Part shown: in pieces, positions 1-7,164 of the stretch
How positions within the stretch are numbered: the stretch's first letter is position 1
Layout: each line of letters begins with the position of its first letter
Origin: Candidatus Kaiserbacteria bacterium RIFCSPHIGHO2_01_FULL_58_22
GTDB taxonomy: Bacteria > Patescibacteriota > Minisyncoccia > Phycocordibacterales > UBA2100
Direction of reading: 5' to 3'
Assembly (NCBI GenBank): GCA_001781445.1
Contig: MFLB01000029.1
Span: forward strand, 1-25,033
Length of the DNA stretch: 25,033 nucleotides
Notes under the pieces: model-generated
Database searches by the model: none
What the model saw: only the letters and a program-made list of their open reading frames with translations
Told to the model about the DNA's origin: nothing
Position numbers and translations under genes: made by a program

Positions 1-912
1 TTTACGGTCGACGAGATGGTCACAAAGAATGCCGCGCAAGCGGCGTACCAGAGCGAGAATACCGGCGTTTCCGAATCGCAAGCATTAATGCTCGGCAGAC
101 TCGCGCTTTCTCAAGAAAAGTTCCACTCATTGAAACAGTATGCCGACAGGGTGGGAATCGAATTTCTTTCGACCCCGTTCAGCGTCCTTGACGCCGATTT
201 CCTGCATTCGCTTGACCTCGCGGCATACAAGGTCTCCTCGGGTGACCTGACGAATCTCCCCTTTTTGCGGCACCTCGCCGCATTCGGCAAACCCATACTC
301 CTCTCGACGGGAATGGCCACGCTCGAAGAGATCCGCGAGTCGTTCGATACTATTACGAGAGAAGGTGCGGAAGTGGTCCTGCTCCAGTGCACCTCCGAGT
401 ACCCGACCCCGCTCTTTCATGTGAATCTACGCGTCATTGAAACTCTTCGAAAAGAGTTCGGCGTGCCCGTAGGCTTCTCCGATCACACCGAGGGCATCGA
501 CGCGAGCGTGTATGCCGCTTCTCTCGGCGCCACCGTAATCGAGAAGCACTTTACGCTCGACCGCACGCTTCCCGGCCCCGATCATGCTACTTCGCTCGAA
601 CCTAATGAACTTATCGAAATGATCAAGAAGATTCGCGGCGCGGCCCTCGGGTCCGTTTCGATACCCGAAGAGACGCTCGGTTCCGCGGAAAAAGCTCCAA
701 CCGCCGAAGAACTTCGTACTGCAAAACTCGTCCGCAAAGGCATCGCGGCGCGAAGCGACATCGCAAAGGGAGATGTGCTTTCAGATAAGAACATTTTCAT
801 CGCGAGACCGGAGGGCTTGATTCCACCCAAGAAATGGGACAATGTGCTGGGAAAACGCGCGAAGGAAGTCATCCCTCGCGGTACTTCCCTCGCGTGGGGG
901 ATGATCATATGA
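1..912 (+). CDS. neuB: NeuB/LegI-type nonulosonic acid synthase, 5' end cut by window
   Basis: This condenses phosphoenolpyruvate with a 6-carbon N-acyl amino sugar to form a 9-carbon sialic-acid-like sugar in the cytoplasm. The reading frame is open from base 1 (FTVDE before the first Met at 16), and the start of the TIM barrel, including the usual IAEAG(x)NHNG stretch, lies upstream. Visible hallmarks are FLSTPF, KVSSGDL, LLSTGMATLEEI, QCTSEYPTP, GFSDHTEG, the metal-site segment EKHFTLDRTLPGPDHA, and a C-terminal antifreeze-like (SAF) domain from about LVRKGIAARSDI to the end. It overlaps neuC by 4 bases (ATGA). The downstream genes are the legionaminic-acid set, so the substrate is more likely 2,4-diacetamido-2,4,6-trideoxymannose (LegI) than ManNAc. 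That assignment rests on context. A second NeuB occurs in the window as part of a fusion protein. Confidence 0.93.
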   Translation, partial: FTVDEMVTKNAAQAAYQSENTGVSESQALMLGRLALSQEKFHSLKQYADRVGIEFLSTPFSVLDADFLHSLDLAAYKVSSGDLTNLPFLRHLAAFGKPILLSTGMATLEEIRESFDTITREGAEVVLLQCTSEYPTPLFHVNLRVIETLRKEFGVPVGFSDHTEGIDASVYAASLGATVIEKHFTLDRTLPGPDHATSLEPNELIEMIKKIRGAALGSVSIPEETLGSAEKAPTAEELRTAKLVRKGIAARSDIAKGDVLSDKNIFIARPEGLIPPKKWDNVLGKRAKEVIPRGTSLAWGMII

Positions 913-2057
913 GCCTGAAAAAAAAGAATGTTCTCGTGGTTACCGGCACACGGGCCGAGTACGGTCTCTTGCGCTCGACCATGGACGCGATCCGCGCTCA
1001 CAAGAGCTTGCGGCTCAAGCTCCTTGTGACCGGCATGCATACGCTTCGGACGTACGGGCACACCGCGAACGAGATAAAAAAAGACGGCTACCAGATCGAC
1101 TCCCTTGTTCCCGTGAAAGAGAAGAGCGATATGCTTCAGGCTCTCATGCAAGAGATCGCTGGCATCCGAAACTACTGCCTGCGCTCAAGACCCGATTGCG
1201 TCCTTGTACTTGGCGACAGGGATGAACCGTTCGCAGCAGCGATCGTCGCGGGACATTTGAACATCCCGCTCGCGCACATCCACGGCGGCGACGTAAGCGG
1301 ACCGACCGTCGATGAGAGCATCCGCCATGCGATCACGAAATTCGCCCACCTGCATTTTCCCGCGACCACAAAGAGCGCGGCTCGCATCCGATCGCTTGCC
1401 GAAGAATCGAGGCGAATTTTCCCGCTTGGAAGCGTCGCGGCGGACATGGTCCTGAACGAAAAACGGTTTTCACGGGCGGCCGTTGCCAAAGTCCTGCATC
1501 TCGACGCGGAGCGCCCGTGGCTCATCCTGCTCCAGCACCCGAGTGCATTCGAGAGCGTCCCTCTTAAAAAGCAGATCAGTTCCACGACGAGTGCGCTGAA
1601 AGCTTTCCAGTATCACGAAAAGATAGTCATCTATCCAAACACTGATACAGGGAATGAAGTATTTATTCACGAGATGCATAGATTGAGAAAGTTTGGCTAC
1701 CGTGTATTTAAATCCCTACCCCGCCTTCTTTTTATGAGCGCGGTCGCGGAAAGCGACACGCTCATCGGCAATTCCTCCGCAGGCATCATTGAAACAAGCT
1801 ACCTCGGCACGCCGACGGTAAACGTCGGGGATCGCCAGCGCGGGCGCGAACGCGGCCCAAGCGTTATAGACGTTCCATACGATCCGGAACAAATAGCGGC
1901 AGCTATCAAGCGTGTGATCATTTTGAAGAAAAGTCGGAAAGGAAAACCATTCCCTTCACCTTACGGGAAGGCTGGCGTCGGGAAGAGGATAGCGAGTACT
2001 CTTGCCCGTGAACTTCAAAACCACGCTCTTTTGAACAAGCACTTCATCCGCTCCTAG
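909..2057 (+). CDS. neuC: NeuC/LegG-type hydrolysing UDP-sugar 2-epimerase
   Basis: 382 residues, the usual length for the family. It releases UDP from UDP-GlcNAc, or from UDP-2,4-diacetamido-trideoxyglucose in the LegG subtype, and inverts C2 to give the free manno sugar used by NeuB. It has the GT-B-like 2-epimerase fold with TGTRAEYGLLR (residues 12-22), LVTGMH (39-44), LGDRDEPFAA (101-110), HIHGGDVSGPTVDESIRH (123-140) and the UDP-site motif GNSSAGIIE near the C terminus. The ATG at 909 was chosen because it gives the ATGA overlap with neuB and the protein starts just before the first beta strand; a GGGGG stretch lies 6-10 bases upstream. A NeuC-type enzyme, rather than a PseG-type hydrolase, points to a legionaminic/sialic rather than pseudaminic route. 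A locally AT-rich stretch lies at about 1610-1730. Confidence 0.93.
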   Translation: MSLKKKNVLVVTGTRAEYGLLRSTMDAIRAHKSLRLKLLVTGMHTLRTYGHTANEIKKDGYQIDSLVPVKEKSDMLQALMQEIAGIRNYCLRSRPDCVLVLGDRDEPFAAAIVAGHLNIPLAHIHGGDVSGPTVDESIRHAITKFAHLHFPATTKSAARIRSLAEESRRIFPLGSVAADMVLNEKRFSRAAVAKVLHLDAERPWLILLQHPSAFESVPLKKQISSTTSALKAFQYHEKIVIYPNTDTGNEVFIHEMHRLRKFGYRVFKSLPRLLFMSAVAESDTLIGNSSAGIIETSYLGTPTVNVGDRQRGRERGPSVIDVPYDPEQIAAAIKRVIILKKSRKGKPFPSPYGKAGVGKRIASTLARELQNHALLNKHFIRS

Positions 2058-2058
2058 C

Positions 2059-2087
2059 TTTACTGATAGTGATTATCGTGATATAAT
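2059..2087 (+). promoter_or_regulatory. Leaderless extended -10 promoter for the acetyltransferase unit
   Basis: A perfect -10, TATAAT (2082-2087), is preceded by TGA, making an extended -10 (TGnTATAAT). A -35-like TTTACT (2059-2064, 4/6 to TTGACA) lies exactly 17 bases upstream. The -10 ends 6 bases before the ATG at 2094, so the expected transcription start falls on or next to the A of the start codon. No Shine-Dalgarno site is present or could fit. The promoter occupies the 36-base gap just after the neuC stop. The sequence match is direct; leaderless use is inferred. Confidence 0.75.
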
Positions 2088-2093
2088 TAAACT

Positions 2094-2495
2094 ATGGCTG
2101 ACAGATTTTCCAAGTGGAAACTGCCCGTTGTTAGGCACGGAAAATTCACGAAATGGCATTGGGTCGTGTTCAGGCCGGAGAAATTCAAGCTCGGTCCGCG
2201 TACAGACATCGGCGCTTTCACCGCCATTTTTGCGCACCATGGCGTCGAGATAGGAGAAGAAGCGCAGGTCGGTTCGCATTGCTCCATATACAGCGTGAGC
2301 ACTATCGACGATACCAAAGGGAGGGTCCGGATCGGGAAACGCGCGCGCATCGGTAGCCACTCGACCATCATGCCGGGCGTTACCATAGGCGACGACGCTA
2401 TCGTCGGCGCGCATAGTTTCGTAAAGAGCGATGTCCCCGCAAAAGCAACGGCATACGGCGTTCCCGCAAAGCTCGTCGGAAAGAGGCGCGCATGA
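2094..2495 (+). CDS. Left-handed beta-helix (hexapeptide) acyltransferase, LegH-like
   Basis: 133 residues built from imperfect hexapeptide repeats such as VEIGEEAQVG, VRIGKRARIG and VTIGDDAIVG. It ends in the typical AYGVPAKLVGKR loop of WbbJ/maltose-acetyltransferase relatives, and lacks the N-terminal Rossmann domain of PglD/NeuD. Candidate catalytic histidines are H48/H49 (FAHHG) and H107 (GAHSF); I cannot say which acts. Between NeuC and a DegT aminotransferase, the likely job is acetyl-CoA-dependent N-acetylation of the 4-amino group on a UDP-4-amino-trideoxy sugar (LegH role). O-acetylation of a finished sugar is an alternative. It is the first gene of a unit with its own strong leaderless promoter and overlaps the next gene by ATGA. 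Confidence 0.85.
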   Translation: MADRFSKWKLPVVRHGKFTKWHWVVFRPEKFKLGPRTDIGAFTAIFAHHGVEIGEEAQVGSHCSIYSVSTIDDTKGRVRIGKRARIGSHSTIMPGVTIGDDAIVGAHSFVKSDVPAKATAYGVPAKLVGKRRA

Positions 2496-3610
2496 AGCAC
2501 TACCCAACGGCACGACCGCACATCACGAAGTGGGACGAGCGGCATGTGCTCGAAGCGCTACGCTCAGGCATTCTAAGCATCGGCCCGTATATAGAAAAAT
2601 TCGAGAAGAAATTCGCGCGAGTAGTCGGTACGAAGTATGCATGCGCTGTCTCGAGCGGCACTGCGGGGCTTCATCTCGCGCTCATCGCCGCCGGCATCGG
2701 CAAAGGCGACGAAGTGATAACGACCCCGTTCTCGTTCGTCGCGTCCGCCAACGCCATCCTCTACGTCGGAGCGAAGCCAGTTTTTGTCGACATCGATCCA
2801 GTTACCTATAACATAGACCCGGCAAAGATAGAGGCGCGTATTACAAAAAGGACGAAGGCCATCATGCCCGTACACATCTTCGGCCAGCCCGCGCAGATGG
2901 ACGCCATTATGAACATCGCGAAAAAACACAAGCTCGTCGTTATCGAGGACGCGTGCGAATCGCTCCTCTCCACCTTTAATGGCAAAAGAGCCGGTACGTT
3001 CGGGCAATCGGCCGTATTCGCCTTTTACGCCAACAAGCAGATGACGACCGGCGAGGGCGGCATGCTCGTGACCGACGATAAGCGTATTGACGCGCTCTGC
3101 CGCTCGCTACGCAATCAGGGGCGCGCGCCCAACATGCAGTGGCTCGACCACGACCGCCTCGGCTACAACTACCGCATGGATGAGATGAGCGCCGCGCTCG
3201 GACTCTCACAGCTCAAGAATATCAAATTCCTCATCAGGAAACGTCGCGAGCTCGCGGGGTGGTACACGAAAGCGCTTGCCCCGCTTTCGCATCTCGTCAC
3301 CGTGCCTAAAACAGCACGCAAGGCGACGAATACATGGTTCGTCTACGTTATAGCGCTCAAAAACGCAAAGCTCGGCCGAGACGCCCTCATCGAGAAGCTG
3401 AAAAAACGCGGCGTCCATACAAGACCTTACCTTCCCTCGATACACCTTTTTAAATTCTATCGATCGCTGGGGTACAAAAAAGACGCGTGTCCGGTGTCGG
3501 TAGCCACAAGCAAGCGTACGCTTGCACTTCCCTTTTATATCGGTCTCACGAAGCGAGATGTTGCGTGCATCGCAAAAATACTGAAAGATACTATGACCAA
3601 CGCCATATGA
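2492..3610 (+). CDS. DegT/DnrJ/EryC1 sugar aminotransferase, LegC-like
   Basis: 372-residue fold-type I PLP enzyme that transfers an amino group to a nucleotide-linked 4-keto (or 3-keto) sugar. Landmarks are SSGTAGLHLAL (54-64), VITTPFSFVAS (75-85), VIEDACES with the PLP-pyridine Asp at 153, and the Schiff-base lysine K182 in NKQMTTGEGG. YNYRMDEMSAALGLSQL follows as expected for the family. The start overlaps the acetyltransferase stop by ATGA and has a plausible ribosome site, AGAGG, 5 bases upstream. With the 4,6-dehydratase directly downstream, also overlapping by ATGA, the obvious substrate is the UDP-4-keto-6-deoxy-GlcNAc product of that enzyme, giving UDP-4-amino-4,6-dideoxy-GlcNAc. The family is certain; the exact substrate is inferred. 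Confidence 0.93.
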   Translation: MKHYPTARPHITKWDERHVLEALRSGILSIGPYIEKFEKKFARVVGTKYACAVSSGTAGLHLALIAAGIGKGDEVITTPFSFVASANAILYVGAKPVFVDIDPVTYNIDPAKIEARITKRTKAIMPVHIFGQPAQMDAIMNIAKKHKLVVIEDACESLLSTFNGKRAGTFGQSAVFAFYANKQMTTGEGGMLVTDDKRIDALCRSLRNQGRAPNMQWLDHDRLGYNYRMDEMSAALGLSQLKNIKFLIRKRRELAGWYTKALAPLSHLVTVPKTARKATNTWFVYVIALKNAKLGRDALIEKLKKRGVHTRPYLPSIHLFKFYRSLGYKKDACPVSVATSKRTLALPFYIGLTKRDVACIAKILKDTMTNAI

Positions 3611-4560
3611 AGCAGGCTATCTCGGGCAAGGCCGTTATCGTCACGGGCGGAACCGGCTCTATCGGCTCCGAGATCGTTCGCCAGCTACTGAAGACGAAAT
3701 CTCGCCAGATCAGGATATTCAGTCGCGACGAGCACATGCAACACGAGCTTAAAAGCGAGCTTTCATCAGACAAGCGTCTGCGCTTTCTCATCGGCGATAT
3801 CCGCGATAAAGAGCGCTTGGACTTCGCATTCCGCGGTATCGACATTGTCTTCCACGCCGCGGCTCTGAAACATGTGCCGGCGTGCGAGTACAATCCGTTC
3901 GAGGCCGTGAAAACCAACATCATCGGCACGCAAAACGTAATCGAGACGGCGCTCCGCCACGACGCCGAAAAAGTCCTCGCGATATCGACCGACAAGGCCG
4001 CCGACCCCGCGTCCGTACTCGGCGCCTCAAAGCTCATGATGGAGCGCCTCGTAACCGCCGCGAACGCGACCATCGGCAAGAACAGAACGCGCTTCGCGTC
4101 TGTCCGGTTCGGAAACGTCCTCGCCTCGCGAGGCTCCGTCCTCGATCTCTGGCGCAATCAGCTCGCCGCAGGCAAACCCATTACGGTGACGGACAAGCGC
4201 GCGACGCGCTTTTTCATGGGAATACCGGACGCAGTACGGCTCGTTTTCTCCGCGCTCGACACAATGCAGGGCGGAGAGATATTCGTCCTCAAAATGAAGC
4301 CGGCCCGCCGTGTCATCGATTTCGCGCATGACTTCATCGAAAAAGAGGCGCGTGGGAGAAAAGTCGCGATCAAGCTCATCGGCCTGCGTCCCGGGGAGAA
4401 ACTGCACGAGACCCTGATGACCGAGGACGAGTCGGAGCACGCGATCGAACTCAAGAATATGTTCGTCATCCTGCCACAATCTACCGGCGTGGATATGCCG
4501 AAGCTCTCGCGGTACCGGGGCGCGAAGAAGGCGCCACTCGGCGCGTACCGCTCAAACTGA
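3607..4560 (+). CDS. UDP-GlcNAc 4,6-dehydratase of the FlaA1/CapD (LegB/PseB-like) family
   Basis: 317-residue short-chain dehydrogenase that makes the UDP-4-keto-6-deoxy sugar feeding the aminotransferase. It shows the NAD-binding loop TGGTGSIGSE (13-22), IGDIRD (62-67), HAAALKHVPACEYNPFEAV (83-101), the family signature STDKAADP (127-134), FGNVLASRGSV (168-178), and RPGEKLHETLMTEDE near the end. The length matches the soluble PseB/LegB form, not the long membrane-bound PglF/WbpM form. Within the active-site helix the sequence runs SVLGASK, so residue 138, normally Tyr (PseB type) or Met (WbpM/PglF type), is Leu, while K142 and the T128-D129-K130 triad are kept. The ATG at 3607 gives an ATGA overlap with the aminotransferase. 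The NeuC neighbour favours the LegB over the PseB role. Confidence 0.92.
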   Translation: MKQAISGKAVIVTGGTGSIGSEIVRQLLKTKSRQIRIFSRDEHMQHELKSELSSDKRLRFLIGDIRDKERLDFAFRGIDIVFHAAALKHVPACEYNPFEAVKTNIIGTQNVIETALRHDAEKVLAISTDKAADPASVLGASKLMMERLVTAANATIGKNRTRFASVRFGNVLASRGSVLDLWRNQLAAGKPITVTDKRATRFFMGIPDAVRLVFSALDTMQGGEIFVLKMKPARRVIDFAHDFIEKEARGRKVAIKLIGLRPGEKLHETLMTEDESEHAIELKNMFVILPQSTGVDMPKLSRYRGAKKAPLGAYRSN

Positions 4561-4570
4561 TCGAAGCGAT

Positions 4571-5182
4571 ATGCGAGCGCTACCGTGGAATGCCTTTTTC
4601 AAGGAGAAGATCATAAAGATATTCACGGAAAAACGGATCATTGTTGACATCGGGGGAGGATTGCGGGTGGATGCCGAGCGAAACAACCGCGGGAATCAAA
4701 ATCCGTGGCTCGGCGACTACATTAAGAAGGTAGATTACAAGATCCTCGACAAAGTCCCGGATTATAAGCCCGACATCGTGGGCGACGTTCATGCCCTGCC
4801 GCTCGCCGATAATAGCGTCGACGCGATACTCTGCATTGCTCTCCTAGAACACGTCGAGGAGCCGCAGAAAGCCATGAAGGAGATACATCGCGTATTAAAG
4901 CCGGGTGGATACGCTTTCATCTATGTCCCCTTTCTGTACTACTACCATCCCATGCCGGGATACTACGGCGACTTTTATCGGTTTACCTACGACGGACTGC
5001 AGTACCTCACGCGTGATTTCAAACACGTCGAGATACAGAACGTCCGCGGCGCGCTCGAGACCGTGATGAATCTACTCCCCTTTTTCTCAAAACGGAGCTC
5101 CGTTTTCAACATACTGGACCGCCTCTTTAAGAAAGAATCGAGCAAGCAAACGAGCGGCTACAACGTGTTCTGCGTGAAGTGA
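4571..5182 (+). CDS. Class I SAM-dependent methyltransferase (Methyltransf_11-like)
   Basis: 203 residues. SAM-binding motif I is IVDIGGGLRV (about 24-33), the acidic and post-II regions are DIVGDVHALPL and SVDAILCIALLEHVEE, and HRVLKPGGYAFIYVPF is the usual post-motif III strand. It lacks the zinc-finger and second Rossmann domain of the larger methyltransferase at 7165-8283. It follows the dehydratase by 10 bases and is the last gene before the strand switch. The likely role is O- or N-methylation of the nonulosonic acid or of the growing glycan, but the acceptor cannot be read from sequence. Aromatic-rich YYYHPMPGYYGDFYRFTYDG after the core may shape the acceptor site. Confidence 0.85.
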   Translation: MRALPWNAFFKEKIIKIFTEKRIIVDIGGGLRVDAERNNRGNQNPWLGDYIKKVDYKILDKVPDYKPDIVGDVHALPLADNSVDAILCIALLEHVEEPQKAMKEIHRVLKPGGYAFIYVPFLYYYHPMPGYYGDFYRFTYDGLQYLTRDFKHVEIQNVRGALETVMNLLPFFSKRSSVFNILDRLFKKESSKQTSGYNVFCVK

Positions 5183-5203
5183 TGCGCTGTACCGAGATCT
5201 CGC
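5183..5203. other. Convergent gene junction with a 10-base palindrome
   Basis: The plus-strand operon ends at 5182 and the minus-strand genes end at 5204, leaving 21 bases. The gap contains the perfect palindrome CGAGATCTCG (5192-5201) but no longer stem and no T-run on either strand. I see no intrinsic terminator for either transcript. Confidence 0.5.
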
Positions 5204-6553
5204 TCAATTCAGCCGTTGGAAGCCCGTGTGTGCGACGGGTCCCTTCAGTAATTTTCCCACGCCGCCCTCTCTGCGCGCCTTCGCGATGATGCCGAAAACC
5301 TCGTCAACGGCTTTCGCGTATTTCCTCACGTGCGCGTCCGTGTGCGCGAGAGACGCATAAAATATGTTGGAGGCGAGGAAACCGCGCTTCAGCATCTCCT
5401 GCACGAACAGCGTTTTCGCCTGTTGCGCATCGGCGCCTTCCAGCGTAAAGGTCAGTATCGCGAGTATTTCCGACGCCGATATCGCGAGGCCATGCTTCTT
5501 CGCCGCTTCAAGCCATACCGCGCGCGCGCGGCCCGCGATGCGCTTGAAGCGCCGCGGCAAGTCCACCTTTTTCATTTTCTTTAGCGTTGCGAGCGCCGCT
5601 ACCGGGCCGATAGCCTCCGTCCAGTAACTTGATGAAATGAACGAGTCCTGCGCCGCCTGCATCACCTCGCGCTTTCCGATGATCGCGCCCATCGGATAGC
5701 CGTTCGAGGTCGCCTTGCCGAATATCGCCATGTCGGGGTTCACGCCGTACAAGCGGTGCGCGCCGCCGTACGCGAGCTTCCAGCCGACCGTTATCTCATC
5801 GAACACAAGAACGGCTCCGATTCTATCAGCTACCGCTCGCACCTTCTTGAGAAAATCATTCTTTGGTTCGACCGTGTGCACCGGCTCCATAATGATAGCG
5901 GCAAGCTTTCCTCCTGTTTCTTCAACGATCTTCTCCAGTTCTTCTATCTTGTTGTAGTGGAACGGCAGTATAGAGCCGCGCAATCCTCGCGGCACGCCCT
6001 TGGGTTCGAGGCCGGCGAGCAAATGGTCGTTGAGGCCCTTTGGGTCTTTCAAATTCGTCGCCAGATACCAATCCGCCCAGCCGTGATAACCGCAGAAAGC
6101 GATAATGTCCCGTCCGGTATGTGCGCGCGCGATGCGCGCGGCTATTGCCATGGACTCTCCTCCTGTGCGCGCATAGCGAACCATTTCGGCCCATGGGTGA
6201 ATTTTTATGAGCGCTTCAGCAAGCTCCACTTCTTCCGGAACATTGAGCGTGCAATTGGAGCCGCGCCGTATCGCGCGAACAACGGCGCGATCCACGTCCG
6301 CATCGGCATATCCGAGCGCACACGCGCCGACGGCCATAATAGAGAAATCGAGATACTTGCGTCCGTCGAGATCCCAGACGCATGCTCCTTTTGCTTTTGA
6401 GTAATACGCGGGCCAGAGCTCTGGCAGGAACATCTCGGCGCGCTTCGAGAGAAGTTGGTTGCCGCCGGGAATGAGCGTTTTCGCTTTTTGCCACAAACGC
6501 TGACCCTTGCCCGAGAACGGATCGTTCGTTCCGCCCGATGCTCGCTTCTTCAT
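5204..6553 (-). CDS. Class III aminotransferase, glutamate-1-semialdehyde aminotransferase-like
   Basis: 449 residues from ATG 6553. Class III features are WDLDGRKYLDF (60-70), TGGESMAIAARIAR (130-143), CGYHGWADWY (154-163), VFDEITVGWK with PLP Asp252, and the Schiff-base lysine K280 in FGKATSNGYPMGAI. It resembles the HemL/GSAM group (COG0001), but the setting is a sugar operon with no haem genes. It is therefore more likely to aminate a sugar or attach amino groups to a sugar-derived carbonyl than to make 5-aminolevulinate. It lies 13 bases after gmhB, at the end of the heptose module. A TACTCT hexamer 6 bases before the ATG could be a weak internal promoter. An in-frame N-terminal extension of 26 codons exists, but it overlaps gmhB and looks non-coding. 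Confidence 0.88.
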   Translation of the reverse strand: MKKRASGGTNDPFSGKGQRLWQKAKTLIPGGNQLLSKRAEMFLPELWPAYYSKAKGACVWDLDGRKYLDFSIMAVGACALGYADADVDRAVVRAIRRGSNCTLNVPEEVELAEALIKIHPWAEMVRYARTGGESMAIAARIARAHTGRDIIAFCGYHGWADWYLATNLKDPKGLNDHLLAGLEPKGVPRGLRGSILPFHYNKIEELEKIVEETGGKLAAIIMEPVHTVEPKNDFLKKVRAVADRIGAVLVFDEITVGWKLAYGGAHRLYGVNPDMAIFGKATSNGYPMGAIIGKREVMQAAQDSFISSSYWTEAIGPVAALATLKKMKKVDLPRRFKRIAGRARAVWLEAAKKHGLAISASEILAILTFTLEGADAQQAKTLFVQEMLKRGFLASNIFYASLAHTDAHVRKYAKAVDEVFGIIAKARREGGVGKLLKGPVAHTGFQRLN

Positions 6554-6566
6554 ACAAGGAGAGTAC

Positions 6567-7154
6567 TCAACTTCCGATGGGCCTGCAAATGCGCCGCCAT
6601 TTCGCAAGAAGCCATTCGGTAGCGCGCGCAAGATCGGGAGCGACGTGCGACGGCTGGAAATCCTCGCGCCAGACCGCCCATTCGTTCGCGCCGTGCCCGG
6701 TCAAGACGAGGACGGTTTGGCACCCGACGGCAATGCCGGCGGCGATATCGCTTGCTTTGTCGCCGATCACGACCGAGCGCGAGAGATCAAGGCTCATTTC
6801 ATCAGCGGCTCGCCGCAAAAGGCCCGGCATCGGTTTTCGGCAATCGCAGACCTTCGCGTATTCTCCTTTGCCGTCCGGATGGTGCGGACAGTAGTACCAG
6901 CCGTCGACATATGCGCCTTCTTTCTGGAGAGCTTTCGAAAGCGCGGCATTAAAGCGTTTGGTATCGGTTTCCGTATGGTATCCGCGTGCAATGCCGGATT
7001 GGTTCGAGACAACAACAACGGGAATGGAGCGCTCATTGAAAACACGGATGGCAGCGGGAGCGCCGGTAATAAGGCGCAGATCTTTCGGATCGCTCGCGTA
7101 GCCGATCTCCTCATTAAGAACGCCGTCGCGGTCGAGAAAAATTGCATCCATCAT
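6567..7154 (-). CDS. gmhB: D-glycero-D-manno-heptose-1,7-bisphosphate 7-phosphatase
   Basis: 195-residue HAD-IIIA phosphatase removing the 7-phosphate from heptose 1,7-bisphosphate. The nucleophile motif is FLDRDGVLN (Asp8, Asp10), followed by SNQSGIARG (50-58), the GmhB zinc-binding loop with ligands C89, H91, C103 and C105, and VIGDKASDI (129-137) carrying the metal-binding Asp132. The zinc loop separates GmhB from other histidinol-phosphatase-like HAD enzymes. With GmhA and HddA in the same run of genes, this completes D-glycero-D-manno-heptose 1-phosphate synthesis. The start could be either of two adjacent ATGs (7154 or 7151); the upstream gene ends 10 bases before. Confidence 0.94.
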   Translation of the reverse strand: MMDAIFLDRDGVLNEEIGYASDPKDLRLITGAPAAIRVFNERSIPVVVVSNQSGIARGYHTETDTKRFNAALSKALQKEGAYVDGWYYCPHHPDGKGEYAKVCDCRKPMPGLLRRAADEMSLDLSRSVVIGDKASDIAAGIAVGCQTVLVLTGHGANEWAVWREDFQPSHVAPDLARATEWLLAKWRRICRPIGS

Positions 7155-7164
7155 ACGCTAGTCT

